A DNA stretch of 64,000 bases, from positions 160,788,379 to 160,852,378 of the forward strand of contig BTPG01000007.1 of assembly GCA_036245525.1 (NCBI GenBank), written 5' to 3'. Shown piece after piece: positions 33,464 through 45,098 of the stretch (position 1 is the stretch's first letter; each line of letters begins with the position of its first letter). The notes below the pieces were generated by a model. That model saw nothing but the letters and a program-made list of their open reading frames with translations. It was not told where the DNA came from and searched no databases. Origin of the DNA: Semisulcospira habei (taxonomy: Eukaryota; Mollusca; Gastropoda; Semisulcospiridae). A program made the position numbers and the translations under genes.

Positions 33464-35535
33464 TATCTATCTATCTTCTTCCTTTTTACGTCCCGCTGGC
33501 ACAAATGTGATCGGGGACCATAGCACTTCAGGCTTTATTTAACTCATAGAATAAGAACTTGGTTATCTTTATTTAACAACAGTTTAAAAATTGGTAAAAT
33601 TCGTATTATTTTATATCTAGGTCTCTCACCAGAAAACAACAGTCCAACTATGTACAACCTATACTCTATACAACTTTATTTACAAAATTTAAAACAAGGT
33701 TAAAATTTCAGGACCACGAATTAAAAAATTAACTAGACTAAAAAGAGAAATTAAAATCTTTTGGGATACATTTATAATAGTTAGAAAAAAGAGAGCACAG
33801 GCCGACAAGTCAAACCCTCCGCGTAACCACATTAAAAAGATCGAGGCACACATTCAGATAATTTTAAACTTGTAGGGGTATTGCGAACCAAGTCACAATT
33901 ATTCCCCTCCTCTCTTGGCTTCCCCCATACAAATCATTAAATCCATTAAATTAATTTAGAAAAAATAGGTAAATTTATAATAGCTGAAACATTTGCCACA
34001 GTGCAGGAATCAGCCTCTTCCAAAATAGCACACAAAGATGTAGACCCTACATGGGCCGATCTAAACCCCGCACACTCCGCGGTAAAGGCATCACACTCAA
34101 GGACCGCATGATCCGGTGTGAAGTCCTCACCGCAGAGGCAGGTCGGACCGGCCCAACGTCCACGCCAACTATCGGTACAAATTCTATTAAGGGCCACATC
34201 CGCAAGTGGCAATCTATGTACGGCATGGCCCTTATTCATTTTATATGCAAGGACGTGGGGGTATTCCCCAGCCAAAAATCGATTATTAATTATATTATTT
34301 TCTCTTATTAACTTATTAATAGAATGTTTAGCTTCACTAATAGTAAAAGGCAGCCGAATGGGCTGGGTGCCAGATCCACCAGCCGCCCCAGCCCGGGCTG
34401 CCCTATCAGCAGATTCATTACCAAGGATATTCACATGAGAAGGAACCCACTGGAGAGCGATATCAATGCCTCTAGCTTTAAGTTGATGTATAGCAAATTT
34501 TATTTCTAAGACAATATCAGGTCTAGTTGAGCGATTATAAGCCGATATACTTTGCAGAGCTGATTTAGAATCAGAACAGATTAAAAATTGATACATTTGC
34601 AGCGGGAGGGTCAGCACATGGTCGAGGGCCATCAAGATGGCCGTCAACTCCGCTGTGCATATGGCCCACCCGCTACCAAGTTTGTAACTAAAGGTTTTAG
34701 CTAGGGCAGGTATAAATACTCCACAGCCTACATTCCCTTTGTCATCAATTGAGCCATCAGTGTATGCTATTAGTGCCTGCGGATACTGAGCCTCTATATA
34801 CTCTAGTGTAGTTAACTTTTGGATAATAGGATCACTTTTTTTTGAAATATTAGGAATTTCAGTGACTATTGAGGCCACAAGGAGGGTCCAGGGTGGGACG
34901 GGAGAAATCGGAACAGAAGAAATGGTCAGAGGACTCAGTTTGGCCTTTTCAAAGATCTCCCGCACAGCTGAAGTCAAAGTTGGTTCTGTTATACGCCGTT
35001 GGATCGAGCGGAATGCAAGTTCCAAACGATCCATATTTATTTCACTATGATAAGTTTCCTGGGCATTATTTTGAGTAACAAAAATACGATTGACATAATT
35101 AGCACAAAATTTTAATCGGTATTGATCTAGCGGAAGGATCCTAGTAAAAGCATAAACTGCTTTATTAGATGTACTCTTTGGTACCCCAATAATATTTTTT
35201 AGGGATCTCATTTCCGCAGACTCTAATGTTTTAAGAACTCGTTTTGAGGCCGAAAAAAAAACATTCGGCCCCATAATTGAGATTTGAACGTACCAAGGCG
35301 TGGTGGAGATTTAACAAAAGTTTGATATTTCTCCCCCACGCTTCATGTTTAAGTGCTCTAATTAAATTAATTGCCCTATTGGCTTTACAGATAAGATTAT
35401 TAATATGAGGTGTCCAGTTTAACGTGGACGTGAATGTAACACCCAGGAACTTGATTTGATTAACTGGTATAATTGAATACTTATTATTAAAATTTGTTAT
35501 TGTAATAGAATTACAAAATTTAGTTTTGCTCTGAC
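33464..35535 (-). mobile_element. 5'-truncated LINE with RNase H domain
   Basis: The 3' end (low coordinate) carries a (GATA)-type tail. Its last unique sequence is gccagcgggacgtaaaaagg. An A/T-rich 3' UTR of about 460 bp has several AATAAA motifs. The 5' end is truncated within the reverse transcriptase at about 35535, next to a poly-C tract. Its 3' UTR resembles the segment after the ORF1 at 23116-24761. Confidence 0.85.
33946..35535 (-). pseudogene. LINE ORF2 C-terminus: RT thumb, RNase H, zinc-like tail
   Basis: From the truncation the frame reads the reverse-transcriptase palm/thumb end (NQIKFLGVTFTSTLNWTPHI, LVRSNLNYGAECFF). At an 8-9 T homopolymer near 35253 the frame shifts, and a 442-codon open frame continues (SASKRVLKTLESAEM). 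A complete RNase H follows: IAYTDGSIDDKGNVGCGVF (Asp), CTAELTAILMALDH (Glu), LICSDSKSALQSI (Asp), and VPSHVNILGNESADRAA (His/Asn/Asp). The last part, CLCGEDFTPDHAVLECDAF, is the Cys/His-rich tail seen in I/Jockey-group LINEs. The frameshift and truncation make it non-functional as sequenced. Confidence 0.88.
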
Positions 35536-35827
35536 GCCCCCCCCCCCCCCTCTCATCTCTCTCATCATAACATTACAGGGTCGCCCCACACATATTGTCT
35601 TTGCACAATAGATATGTGTGATCCCCATCACTAAATTGAAACCCTCTCTCTCTATCTCTCTCTCACACACTACCTCTCACTCCTCCTCCCTACCGTCTTT
35701 CCCTGAACAACCTGGATGCACAAGTCATATTATTATTAACCAGAGACGCATCGTGACACCCGCAACAATTGCAATAACCACATTCCTAAAAAAAAAACCC
35801 ACAAAAAAACAAAAAACAAACAAACAA

Positions 35828-35829
<2 letters not shown>

Positions 35830-35912
<83 letters not shown>
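35830..35912. repeat. (CAA)n and (CA)n microsatellites
   Basis: A (CAA)12-like run is directly followed by about 23 CA units. Confidence 0.97.
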
Positions 35913-35913
<1 letters not shown>

Positions 35914-36008
35914 TCGAGCATCTGAGTTTTATGTTCAGTTTCAATTGCCCATTTGTGGGATAATTACGTTTACTTGATACTGATTTCTGAACGAAGGCAC
36001 ACTTCTCC

Positions 36009-36060
36009 GCATGAGGCATAGATCCTCATGAGCCCCCGCGATATGCCTATGCCTCTTTCA
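36009..36060. repeat. Family A hairpin, right arm mostly deleted (A4)
   Basis: Left arm gaggcatagatcctcatgag and cccccgcg are intact. The right side jumps to tatgcctct, a deletion of about 15 bp. Confidence 0.7.
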
Positions 36061-36255
36061 AGATGGGCGACGCTCGCTGCGGCCTCACTCTCCTCCGCGC
36101 AGACGAAAACAGAAAACCAGCGGAAGCGGGGACGTGGAGAATATTTCAAAGTCCGCGCAACCAAGAGAACAATCTGTCACGCGTAATCCCACCATCCAAA
36201 AGTCACTGCAACTGTGCCCGTCGCCAGCCACATCGACATGAGCCCTGGCGCCAGC

Positions 36256-36358
36256 AGCACGAGTGGCCTTAAGTCCTGAGCAGGCCACTATGCAACGCGC
36301 TTCTGTAGAGGAGCACGTTGATTTAGTGGCGTGCGCAGGATTTTAAGCTCACTCGTGC
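36256..36358. repeat. Family G hairpin, diverged (G3)
   Basis: gagtggccttaagtcctgag ... actatgcaacgcgcttctgt, then agaggagcacgttgattta and gtgcgcaggattttaagctc. Outer flanks gcacgagtg/cactcgtgc also pair. Confidence 0.65.
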
Positions 36359-36643
36359 AAATGGCCCCATGGTGCATGCGTGTACGTAAATTAACATATG
36401 AGGGGAGATAAGTGGTGCACCGTGACGCGTGATTGTCGTGTTTTAAGTTTTCGTGACGAGTGCAAGACCCTCGTCGTGAGTCGCGATCCGCCATTTAAGC
36501 CATGAAATCCTCAGGCTGATTTTTGTTTCAAATTTGTGTATAATTGTCCTATGAGGCTACAACGCAGATTAGGAGATAATTCAACCAGTTTAGTTCAAGG
36601 GTGGTGCCAAAATAGTCAAATTTATTTCATGACAAAATATACC

Positions 36644-36744
<101 letters not shown>

Positions 36745-36855
36745 CTACCAAATGACAATGACTCAAATGTTCCCTGTGTCGTGATTAACAAAATTAAGTC
36801 TTCTTGAAGATGCAAAACTAAGTCCCGCTTCCCCTCACTATGGCTCGTGGATGTG

Positions 36856-36920
36856 TGTGCTAGTCTGTGATTTTGGATCTTACGATGCAGTTCAGTACGA
36901 TCCCATATCACAGATCCACA
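36856..36920. repeat. Family C hairpin, diverged (C2)
   Basis: gtgtgctagtctgtgatttt, ggatcttacga, then acgatcccatatcacagat. The stem has several mismatches. Confidence 0.65.
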
Positions 36921-37997
36921 CCCATTTCTGTCCCCTAAAGACAAAAACAGCAACTTGAGTAAGTTCATTGTTTGTGCAAAGCAAGATTGTCACCATATCA
37001 CAATGAAAATCGCACTTTTTCCAAATACGGACTTACTGTCGTTTTCATTACCTTAGCATAGCTGATATTTCTTGTCGGAAAAAAAAGAAAAGAAAAGAAT
37101 GACTGCTGTAGTGCTAGCGCTGTTCCCCGTTTTTAATCGTGCGAGTGTGCGTGGAGAAAAGAAAATGTCATGATAAGGGACCTGAGGGGGGAAGGGGTGG
37201 TGGGTGGGGGGTTTGAGGGAGGGGGATATGTGTTGACATATCATCGTGATATCAGTGAGTGTGGCCAGGTCGTTACGGTCACATGCAAGCAGCGGAAAGG
37301 GTACTGGTGGTAATGAACAGGAAAATCACACCATAGAACAGTTGACATCACCACAATGGTTGTCTCACTCGATTCGCTGCGCGTAGAGGGAGCCAACCAG
37401 TGTGACATACTCCCTGACACACAACATGGGAGACTGACAATAATAATTCAAGGGTCGTGCCAGAATATCTTGGCACATGTTTGCATTATCTTGGTATGGT
37501 TGCTATTCTTCTTTGATTATATTTTCATTTCCTTTTCCTACTTTCTTATTTTCACTTGAAATGTCCTTATTTCTGTTTTTTTTCCCCCTTCCATCGGCTT
37601 CGTAACTATCATTATCTGTTTTCCCGTTTGTTTGTTTTTGAAACATTTTTTTTAAAAAATATTTTAATATTTTCATATTGGGGTAAAATATATATTTTTT
37701 CATGTTCGTATTCAAGTTATCTCGTGGGATATGTACACCACATTCGCAATATCAAGGCAGTTGGGAAGTTTCCAAGAGAGAGTCGTGTACATGATTTGCG
37801 TTCACATTATTCAGCTTCTCGCCATCCTATCCCTAGGGGTGCGCGCAGTCATTCATCCCCCGTTCGACATATCAGACAAAAAGCCGCTCAGCCGTGACGG
37901 AGCAAAAAAAAAAAAAAAAAAAAAATTAAAAAAAAATGCAGGCAGTTATTCCTTTCACCTCCTCGAATAAAGGAGACGGGAATAATCTGTCCATCTG

Positions 37998-38061
37998 CAA
38001 GTGGCTTAGATTTTCATGAGCCCCTGCAGGTGCAGGGGCTCATGAAAATCCAAGCCACTTG
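37998..38061. repeat. Family A hairpin with covarying arms (A5)
   Basis: CAAGTGGCTTAGATTTTCAT pairs with ATGAAAATCCAAGCCACTTG across a perfect cccctgcagg/tgcagggg centre. The GTGG and TTTTCAT variants, which differ from the family (GAGG, CCTCAT), are present in both arms. Confidence 0.85.
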
Positions 38062-38554
38062 AGGACGTTTTGTATACTACCGTTGTAAGTTTCTTGAAGT
38101 TACTAATTTGAGCACAGCAATAATGAACGCAAACATTTCGTTGACCCTCGTGCCTCTAAATACTATTCGGACGAACCAATCAATAACTATATATTTCCTC
38201 CACAGGCCTGACTCTATGAATAGTCCCTGCACCTGCAACAACCAATTTAACTCTGTCCCTTTCTCGAGTTAAAAGGATTTTGTTGCCGAACTGAAAACCC
38301 ATGAAAAGAGAGAATCCCTTGGGGGAGCGCGCGCTTGCAAGCACGCGCCACAACAAATGGGCGCGCGCACGGCGCGAGACAAAAGCCAGGTAGTTGACAC
38401 ACCGATTGATTTGCACGCGCGCGATCGAACTGGGGAGGTTTTGTCTCTAACGGTAAGCAAACGACACTACGGTGGGTAGGGACGAGACTACGGAGCGCAG
38501 TCATGGACCAAGAACCGTGTTTTAACTGTGTGTATGAATGCACAACATGTAATA

Positions 38555-38628
38555 CATTCGAGATCTGCCGCATACAGATACGCGACAAAAGACGCGTATC
38601 CGGATGCAGCACGTCTCGAATGAGTTAA
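38555..38628. repeat. Family D hairpin ending at TTAA (D4)
   Basis: cattcgagatctgccgcata, agatacgcg, then cgcgtatccggatgcagcac and gtctcgaatgagttaa. The right border GAATGAGTTAA is the family D terminus. The left border is decayed. Confidence 0.75.
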
Positions 38629-39411
38629 TCATTACCCATGAAACAAACTGTAAATTGATGCGCATTGTGAACACGCATTTCTGTGCAGCACAGCGGTGTT
38701 CCTCACTTTCCCAAATTTCATAAAAATGAGTTGTATTTGACTGGATTGTCTCTTTTGAACAAACAAACTGATACATTACTCAACTAGAGAGCGAACAATG
38801 TCTAACTTCAAACAACACAAATATTTTAAATTACAAAGATACCTTTTACATTTCAACTGTTTTTTTTATTTTTAAAAAAAAAAATTTATTTATGGTTCAT
38901 CTTTTCTTCTATCATGTGACTTCCTTTTTCCTCTTTAAGTCATGTGCATTATATTTGTCAAAATATATAAACGCAACTCTCATCTTTTTTAAAGACTGAT
39001 CAATACAGTATTACTTCAGATTGCTATTTTCGTCTCGTTTCACATCAAACAAAGAAAAGAAAAAAAAATTGCTTCAGTATGGATTATAAAGGCATGCTGT
39101 ATTGACATGTACCGTAGTTCATAAAACCACGCATGTTTCTTCACAGACTGCACGCCGTAGTGCCATTCATTGACGCCAAATTTCTCCTGTGATAAGCTAT
39201 CAGGTAGTCACCATATTACTCGCTCTAAACGATTCCCATCGACCTCCCACAACCTCACCCCCAACCCCTCAACACACACACACAAATTACACAATGACTC
39301 TCCATTTCATAGTTAGGGCTCTCCTACGCATGACACTATTGTTATCTTCATCGATTGTTAGACAACGCTCGCACAATGGCAGGTGTGAAACGCTGTGAGA
39401 TTTATTGAATA

Positions 39412-39479
39412 TGTGCTGGTCTGTGATTTTGGGCCTTACGGCCGCAGGCCGTAAGGCCCAAAATCATAGACCAGCACAC
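39412..39479. repeat. Family C hairpin (C3)
   Basis: GTGCTGGTCTGTGATTTTGG, gccttacggcc, loop gca, ggccgtaaggc, then the complementary arm ending CCAGCACAC. Both arms carry GGGCC/GGCCC where C1 has GGACC/GGTCC. Confidence 0.85.
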
Positions 39480-39639
39480 AACTGAACGCCCGAAGAGATT
39501 TCATGACAAAAAGCGGTGTGTTGTTCTAAAGTAAATAGAACTCTTTCACGCATCATCTTATTTCAGTCGCGAAGGTTTACAATTATCACAATTCTAAATT
39601 TGAAAAGGTGTTTTCGTTTGTTTGTTTGTTTGACACAAA

Positions 39640-40040
39640 ACGCATCTTGCAAGCATCAAAATTAACTCCCTTGCGCGTGACTGTTTAAAGTTTATGGGGT
39701 GAACGGTAAAAAAAAAAAAACCCAAAAACTGAGCTATTCATTTAATTTTGCTGTATGTTTTTTGTTGAGGGTAAAAATAAGGCATTACCAACCATTAATT
39801 GTTTTAAAAGACAGAGGCCAACTCAGTTTCAAATCCACAGTACGTATCTTGCAAGCATCAAAATTAACTCCCTTGCGCGTGATTCTGTTAAGGTTTATGG
39901 GGTGAATGGTAAAAAAAATATCTGAGCTATTCATTTAATTTTGCTGTAGGTTTTTTGTTGAGGGTAAAAATAAGGCCCTACTGACCATTTGTTTTAACAG
40001 TCGTCTATATAAAGACAGAGGCCAACTCAGTTTCAAATCG
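39640..40040. repeat. Tandem duplication of about 200 bp
   Basis: Two copies (39640-39838 and 39842-40039), each containing cttgcaagcatcaaaattaa, ctcccttgcgcgtga, gagctattcatttaatttt, gttgagggtaaaaataagg and gaggccaactcagtttcaaa. Copies differ by substitutions and small indels. No coding sequence. Confidence 0.88.
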
Positions 40041-40152
40041 TTTGAATCGTGAATGATATTACTTTTTAGCGAGGTGAGTGTGTGCTAATAATTTATCACT
40101 TGATGCGTGTTTAAGCGATATGTTTGCGAGGTGAAAAAAATACGAAGAAAGA

Positions 40153-40518
40153 TTGTACATGATTGTACATTGCTTAACGTCCCGACAGCAACAAGACTTT
40201 CTCAGGACGTGCCTGCACTGCTTGTGAAAAAACAAAAAACTAAACAGAATATTAATGTATGTCGCCAGCTGGTCTAATACGTTAAATAAACCTACGACAT
40301 GGGGCCTAAATAAAGCTAAGACCATTTAACAACACACATCCAATATCAAGAGCTACAGACAGCGCAGACAGTAGGGAGAGTTTAAAAAAGGCAAATACAG
40401 GTGAATGGACCAAGGGTAGACAGAAACACATGCCCCAGAATAGAAAGGAAACCCACCCTGGGAACTAAAAAGTAGTTAACCCGACCCAAGTCCCCCAGAG
40501 CAGACCCGGGTGGGGGTT
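40153..40518 (-). mobile_element. SINE-like retroposon, 366 bp (family S2)
   Basis: Flanked by an exact 10-bp duplication cgaagaaaga (40143-40152 and 40519-40528). The inverted duplicate at about 41.7 kb lacks it. The minus strand begins cccccacccgggtctgctct and ends ttgctgtcgggacgttaagc followed by aatgtacaatc repeats. A second copy is at 59719-60103. The head is not obviously tRNA-derived. Confidence 0.9.
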
Positions 40519-40793
40519 CGAAGAAAGAAAAACTTATCTTGCCGCCTAAATATGCTGTGAAAAGAATGTTGATTTCGCCAGTAATACATGGTTAGTGTTT
40601 GGTTACATCATATATTTGGAGGGGGAAAAAATGGATTCCGATTCAGTACACTGACTCAGATACAGCCTCGGACTCCCGTAATTGCTCTCAGTTTCAAATC
40701 ATTGTCCGTCATGCACGGCCCTTAACCCCCCTGACTGCCAGCGGGCGCGGATTTCGCGCCTGAAACCTCTGCACACTGACTGCGTGTAGTACA

Positions 40794-40794
40794 C

Positions 40795-40888
<94 letters not shown>

Positions 40889-40940
40889 TATATTTTTAAG
40901 GCGCCTATACTTCGATAGAAAAGCTCTAGGCGCCGTACAA
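40794..40940. repeat. (AAT)n microsatellite and SINE-like end
   Basis: About 94 bp of AAT are followed by tatttttaaggcgcctatac and ctctaggcgccgtacaa. A related segment (tctatagcaca ... gagcgctttac) lies near 63545-63605. The pair suggests a dispersed retroposon with an AAT tail. Confidence 0.7.
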
Positions 40941-41208
40941 ATGACATACTAACATACACACACCTTGCATCCTACAGCACATATATATGCCCTAACATAC
41001 ACACTCACGCAACGAGACTATCATATACAAGGAAAATAAACTTAGCAGAGTAAACACACCAACAAGAAATGCTCACACACACCAAAGATATACGTGTACC
41101 ATACAACTAGTAATGGATACACTAGGCAGCTCTCGCTGACGGCGACAACAAAAACAGAAATAAAATAATTATAACGGCGAATGCACGGTGAACACAAATG
41201 AAACTGGA

Positions 41209-41368
41209 AAACGTTAAACGTTTAGGGCTTAACGTCTTTTGGCCACCGCAAGGGTGATTTTAAAGACGGGGGCACCGAATCAGAGTCTGAACAAATTTTG
41301 ACCCAAGCTGGATTCGAACCCGGGACCTTTCGGACGAGAGTCGAACACTCGAGCCACTCAGCTCCTCT
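41209..41368 (-). mobile_element. tRNA-derived SINE, full copy with 15-bp TSD (family S1)
   Basis: Flanked by exact duplicates acaaatgaaactgga at 41194-41208 and 41369-41383. Minus strand: gaggagctgagtggctcgag (A box region), GGTTCGAATCC-type B box, body, and gacgttaagccctaaacg end. 160 bp. This copy defines the family ends. Confidence 0.93.
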
Positions 41369-41414
41369 ACAAATGAAACTGGACCAGACGCGGGCACAGA
41401 GAACACATGACTCA

Positions 41415-41479
41415 CAAGAGACATGAATCCTCATGAGCCCCCGCGATAGCGGGGGCGCATGAGGATTTATGTCTCTCGC
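41415..41479. repeat. Family A hairpin (A6)
   Basis: CAAGAGACATGAATCCTCAT, gagcccccgc, loop gata, gcgggggcgc, ATGAGGATTTATGTCTCTCG. The GACAT..AATCC/GGATTTATGTC variants are shared by both arms. Confidence 0.82.
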
Positions 41480-41979
41480 AGGTGGGCGGCACTCGCCTTG
41501 CCCCGGAGGTTAAGGGGTTAAGTTATCATAAAACGCAGATGGCCACATCGAACGCCTACCTACCGAGTATCTGTGTTACTACTTCAGTAATTTGTTCGTT
41601 GGTTACTGTGATGTAACCAAACACTAACCATGTCACGGGCGAAATCTACATTCTTTTCACAGTATATTTAGCGGCAAGATACGTGTTTCTTTCTTCGTAT
41701 TTTTTTTCCACCTCGCAAACATATCGCTTAAATACGCATCAAGTGATATTAGCACGCACAAACTCGCATCAAAATCCTATCAAACCCCGCCGCACACAAC
41801 ACTACTTACCAGACGGCAAACAGCGCGCCTTAATTACATCAAGGGCCTAGCCACAACAGCGTTTATTGGTATCTTGAGTGTAGTTTACGCTCTGGCTCCT
41901 TGATCGACGGATTCTTTTGTGTACGATGTGGACTGAGTCTCTAACAAAAATACGCTCGGCCCCAAACCAACAAATGTTG

Positions 41980-42194
41980 TTAACCCCTTCAGTGACAGTC
42001 GACGCAGACTGATCCTGAAATCTTTGGTAAATCAACATGAAAAAAATTCCAACCGTCCCAGAAACATAGTTACAAAATGGTGTCAGCAAGAGGCACAGAT
42101 CCTCATGAGCCCCCGCGACTGCGGGGGCTCATGAGGATCTATGCCTCTTGCAAATGGATGTTCTCCATTTTTTTCTTGGCGCTGAAGGGGTTCA
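41980..42194. mobile_element. Family A TTAA-bounded MITE (A7)
   Basis: Termini TTAACCCCTTCAGTGACAGT and GGCGCTGAAGGGGTTCA (the last TTAA mutated to TTCA). The hairpin at 42087-42150 is nearly perfect around gcccccgc/gcgggggc. Same terminal type as A13. Confidence 0.85.
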
Positions 42195-42312
42195 GAAGAA
42201 AATCGCATAAGTTGATCAGCAGTTTACTAATAAGCGGCGACTTCAATCAGTAGAGGTGTGCAGATCTCAGTAAGCACACGACTCCTTATCAAGTTCCTTC
42301 AGCCCGTGCGAA

Positions 42313-42370
42313 ACATAGAGCCTCATGGGCCCCTGCAGTCGCAGGGACTCATGAGAATCTGTGCCTCTTA
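42313..42370. repeat. Family A hairpin, diverged (A8)
   Basis: aaacatagagcctcatgggc, ccctgcagtcgcaggg, then actcatgagaatctgtgcct. Adjacent to A7 but separate. Confidence 0.7.
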
Positions 42371-42470
42371 CTGCGAGACATCACCTTCATCCTACATTCA
42401 CAACATGAGACTCTTTCCAGGTGGAACGGTATCATGGTATAGATTTAGTCAGGGTGAGCATAGATTTAGA

Positions 42471-43221
42471 AAAGACAAACGCAGTGGCAGTGAACTCCGC
42501 AAGGCTAGGCCTGAACATCCACCGTGGAAAGAGCAAGGTGCTGAAAGTCAATGCTGCCAGTGGAACGCCCATCACACTGGAAGGCGAGGCGCTAGAAGTG
42601 GTGGAGAGCTTCTCCTACCTCGGCAGCATAGTCGACAAGAAGGGTGGGACGGATGCTGACGTGAAGAATAGGATAGGCAAGGCCAGGGCAGCATTTCTCC
42701 AGCTAAAGAACGTCTGGACTTCAAGAGATCTGTCAGTCAACACCAAGATCCGACTGTTCAACACCAACGTGAAACCAGTACTCCTCTATGGAGCAGAGAC
42801 CTGGAGGACCACAGTGTCGACCACCAAGAAAATACAGACGTTCATCAACAACAGTCTGAGAAGGCTCCTCGGGATACGCTGGCCGGACAAAATCAGCAAC
42901 GAGGAATTGTGGCAGCGGACAAAGCAGAAGCCTGCAGAAGTGGAGCTTCAACAACGCCGCTGGAGATGGATAGGTCACACACTACGCAAGCCAGCAACCA
43001 ACACCACAAAGCAAGCCCTAAGATGGAACCCCCAGGGAAAAAGAAAGAGAGGTCGGCCACGAAACACCTGGCGACGTGACCTGGAGACAGATGCCAAGAA
43101 GATGGGCCACACCTGGGGACAGCTGGAGAGACTCGCCCAGGACAGAGACGGCTGGAGGGACCTTGTCGGCGGCCTATGCCCCAGGGGGGGGGGGGGGGGG
43201 GTGATGGGCGTAAGTAAGTAA
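42471..43221 (+). CDS. LINE reverse transcriptase C-terminus
   Basis: An open frame from the truncation point contains [79 protein letters not shown] and [20 protein letters not shown]. This is the thumb/connection and C-terminal region of an RTE/CR1-type LINE protein. The catalytic FADD lies upstream and is missing. Residues before position 42471 in any longer frame are host sequence from the target site. The poly-G run near 43183-43201 encodes a glycine stretch. The stop is TAA from the (TAAG)n tail. Confidence 0.9.
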
Positions 43222-43229
43222 GTAAGTAA
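42471..43229 (+). mobile_element. 5'-truncated LINE with (TAAG)n tail and 15-bp TSD
   Basis: Exact duplicates gagcatagatttaga flank the insertion at 42456-42470 and 43230-43244. The 3' end is gggcg followed by about five TAAG units, directly touching the right duplicate. 759 bp, truncated inside the reverse transcriptase. Confidence 0.92.
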
Positions 43230-43250
43230 GAGCATAGATTTAGAGAAGAT

Positions 43251-43332
43251 TTAACTCATTCGCGACGTAATTGCATCCGGATACGCAGCATTAAGCCACG
43301 TATCTGTGTGCAGCACGTCTCGAATGTGTTAA
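43251..43332. mobile_element. Family D TTAA-bounded mini hairpin (D5)
   Basis: 82-bp unit, TTAACTCATTCGCGACG to CGTCTCGAATGTGTTAA, with stem gcatccggatacgcagc / gccacgtatctgtgtgc. It starts six bases after the LINE's right target-site duplication. Confidence 0.8.
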
Positions 43333-43484
43333 TGATACCACAGAGGCTAGTAGGCCTAGAACAAGATCCCCCCCAAACCGAGATAGCAACCGTTTACAGA
43401 AGAGAGACGCTGGCGTAGGAACCCATGGGAGAGAGTTTAGCCATAACTATTCTTAACATGGTGTGGCAGGATCCAGTGGCAAAT

Positions 43485-43586
<102 letters not shown>

Positions 43587-43934
43587 TTTGTGGCGTGGGC
43601 CATACCTCTTACTTTCCATCGCTGTGTCAAGGTATACTTGTGCAATATTGCCGTTAATTGACAAAGTCCAGAATGTTTATTTGGTTTAAAAAGAAAAACT
43701 AGATTTTCATTATTATACAATGCAAATTTCGCTTTTCTAAATTCGCCAAATAACGACAACTGGTTCGACGGAGCTCTTGAACAGCACGGGAAAAATCCCC
43801 CCCCCCTCCCCCCGCCCCCCCCCCCCCCCACCCGCCTCCATCCCCCGCTCAACCCCTTTCACTTCTCCTCGTTTGATTTTCCCTGAGTTGGTCATAACCT
43901 GTTCTAAAAATCCTCCTACGCCACTGACGGATAT

Positions 43935-43997
43935 CCGCCGTGAGATGGCTTTAGCTACCTGCTCGGCGTTAAACCCAACTAACTAACTAACTAACTG
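43935..43997 (+). mobile_element. SINE/LINE 3' end with (AACT)n tail (family S3)
   Basis: ttagctacctgctcggcgtt, aaacccaactaactaactaac. Opposite orientation to the copy at 29046-29110. Confidence 0.65.
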
Positions 43998-44052
43998 ACG
44001 GATATAGAAACTAAAACGCAAGGACGACTGTGTATAATAATATGTGTACATT

Positions 44053-44352
44053 TTATTTGTGTACAATTCTGCCAGCGCTAGCCTCACCTATCTGGTTTGT
44101 GAGTATCTATAACTCGAGGCAAATTTGTATCGTTACATTGTTGTGTAATCGAGACCTGATGCATCCTTTTTAGGGATGTAGATGATCGTCTTGTCCTATA
44201 CCTGCGTATTTCTCTGTGGGCTGGCGAAAATGGGTGCCTGATAGGCGGGGGCAGGGGATCTAACTGTGTGTCTGTCCAGCGCTGAGACGGTGATTCCCCT
44301 TGGTTTGTGTACAATTCTGCCAGCGCTAGCCTCACCTATCTGGTTTGTGAGT
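44053..44352. repeat. Pair of 49-bp direct repeats 249 bp apart
   Basis: tttgtgtacaattctgccag followed by cgctagcctcacctatctgg and tttgtgagt occurs at 44053-44104 and again at 44302-44352, apparently without mismatch. The intervening sequence contains no recognised element. Confidence 0.85.
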
Positions 44353-44550
44353 GTGTATAATAATGCAAATCCGCCATGCCGACGTAATGTTTATATCCCT
44401 GCAGTTCTCTAGATATCATGGTTTGTGTTTTTATTTGGGTGTCACGTTACACCAAACAGCGTAGTATTCGTGGCTCCCATTTTGTTTGCATCTCTGGGTG
44501 TTTGCGTTATGCAGTCAGCTGATAAATGATGATTCTTTGGGGAATTTACA

Positions 44551-44610
44551 ATGTGTTCACTCTTTCGCGACGTGCCGCAACAGGATGCGACACGTCTCGA
44601 AAGTGTTTAA
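44551..44610. repeat. Family D hairpin, shortened (D6)
   Basis: cactctttcgcgacgtgccg, caacaggatgcgacacgtct, cgaaagtgtttaa. The inner stem is deleted. TTTAA border on the right. Confidence 0.65.
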
Positions 44611-45098
44611 ACTGTAAAGGGAGCACCCGATAGCCTATAATACACGAGAAACAGGCGGGACACTTTAATATTTTATGTATTTTTGGCACATCTGACCCCC
44701 CCCCCCTCCCCCCGCCCTCCCCTTCCACCCCCACCCCCCTCAACCCCATCCCGCCACCAGGAGCATTCCCATCATTTGTGTTATGAATGTATCTACCTTA
44801 TCTACCTCCCTATGCCATATACCTCCCTCATATACACCCGCCCTCCCAAAACAACCCTCCACCCCCGCCCACCCCCCACCCCCCTACCTCCACACCCCCC
44901 CCCCCCCACCTCGTCCAATACACCCACGAGAGGGGAAAATGATTCCCAGTACGCAATCGGGCTGAAAGTCTATCAGGCCAAAGGTTACAGGGCCGAAGTA
45001 GGCCGCAGTAAAGGGAACACCGCCGTACTGGCTTTCAAACCTCGTCACTGAGTCAACTTTCACGCGAGGCCGATATAAATATACATGGATACAGATAT

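Larger units (their letters stand above)
40085..41765. repeat. Inverted duplication, one copy carrying a SINE
   Basis: The left copy is split into 40085-40152 and 40519-40620. It is the reverse complement of a continuous segment at about 41600-41760 (for example gcgatatgtttgcgaggtg against cacctcgcaaacatatcgc, and atatgctgtgaaaagaatg against cattcttttcacagtatat). The uninterrupted right copy is the empty site for the SINE at 40153-40518. Confidence 0.85.

Noticed and set aside
37556..37897. 113-codon plus-strand frame
   Set aside because: Low-complexity, F/S/H-rich translation without homology or splice signals.
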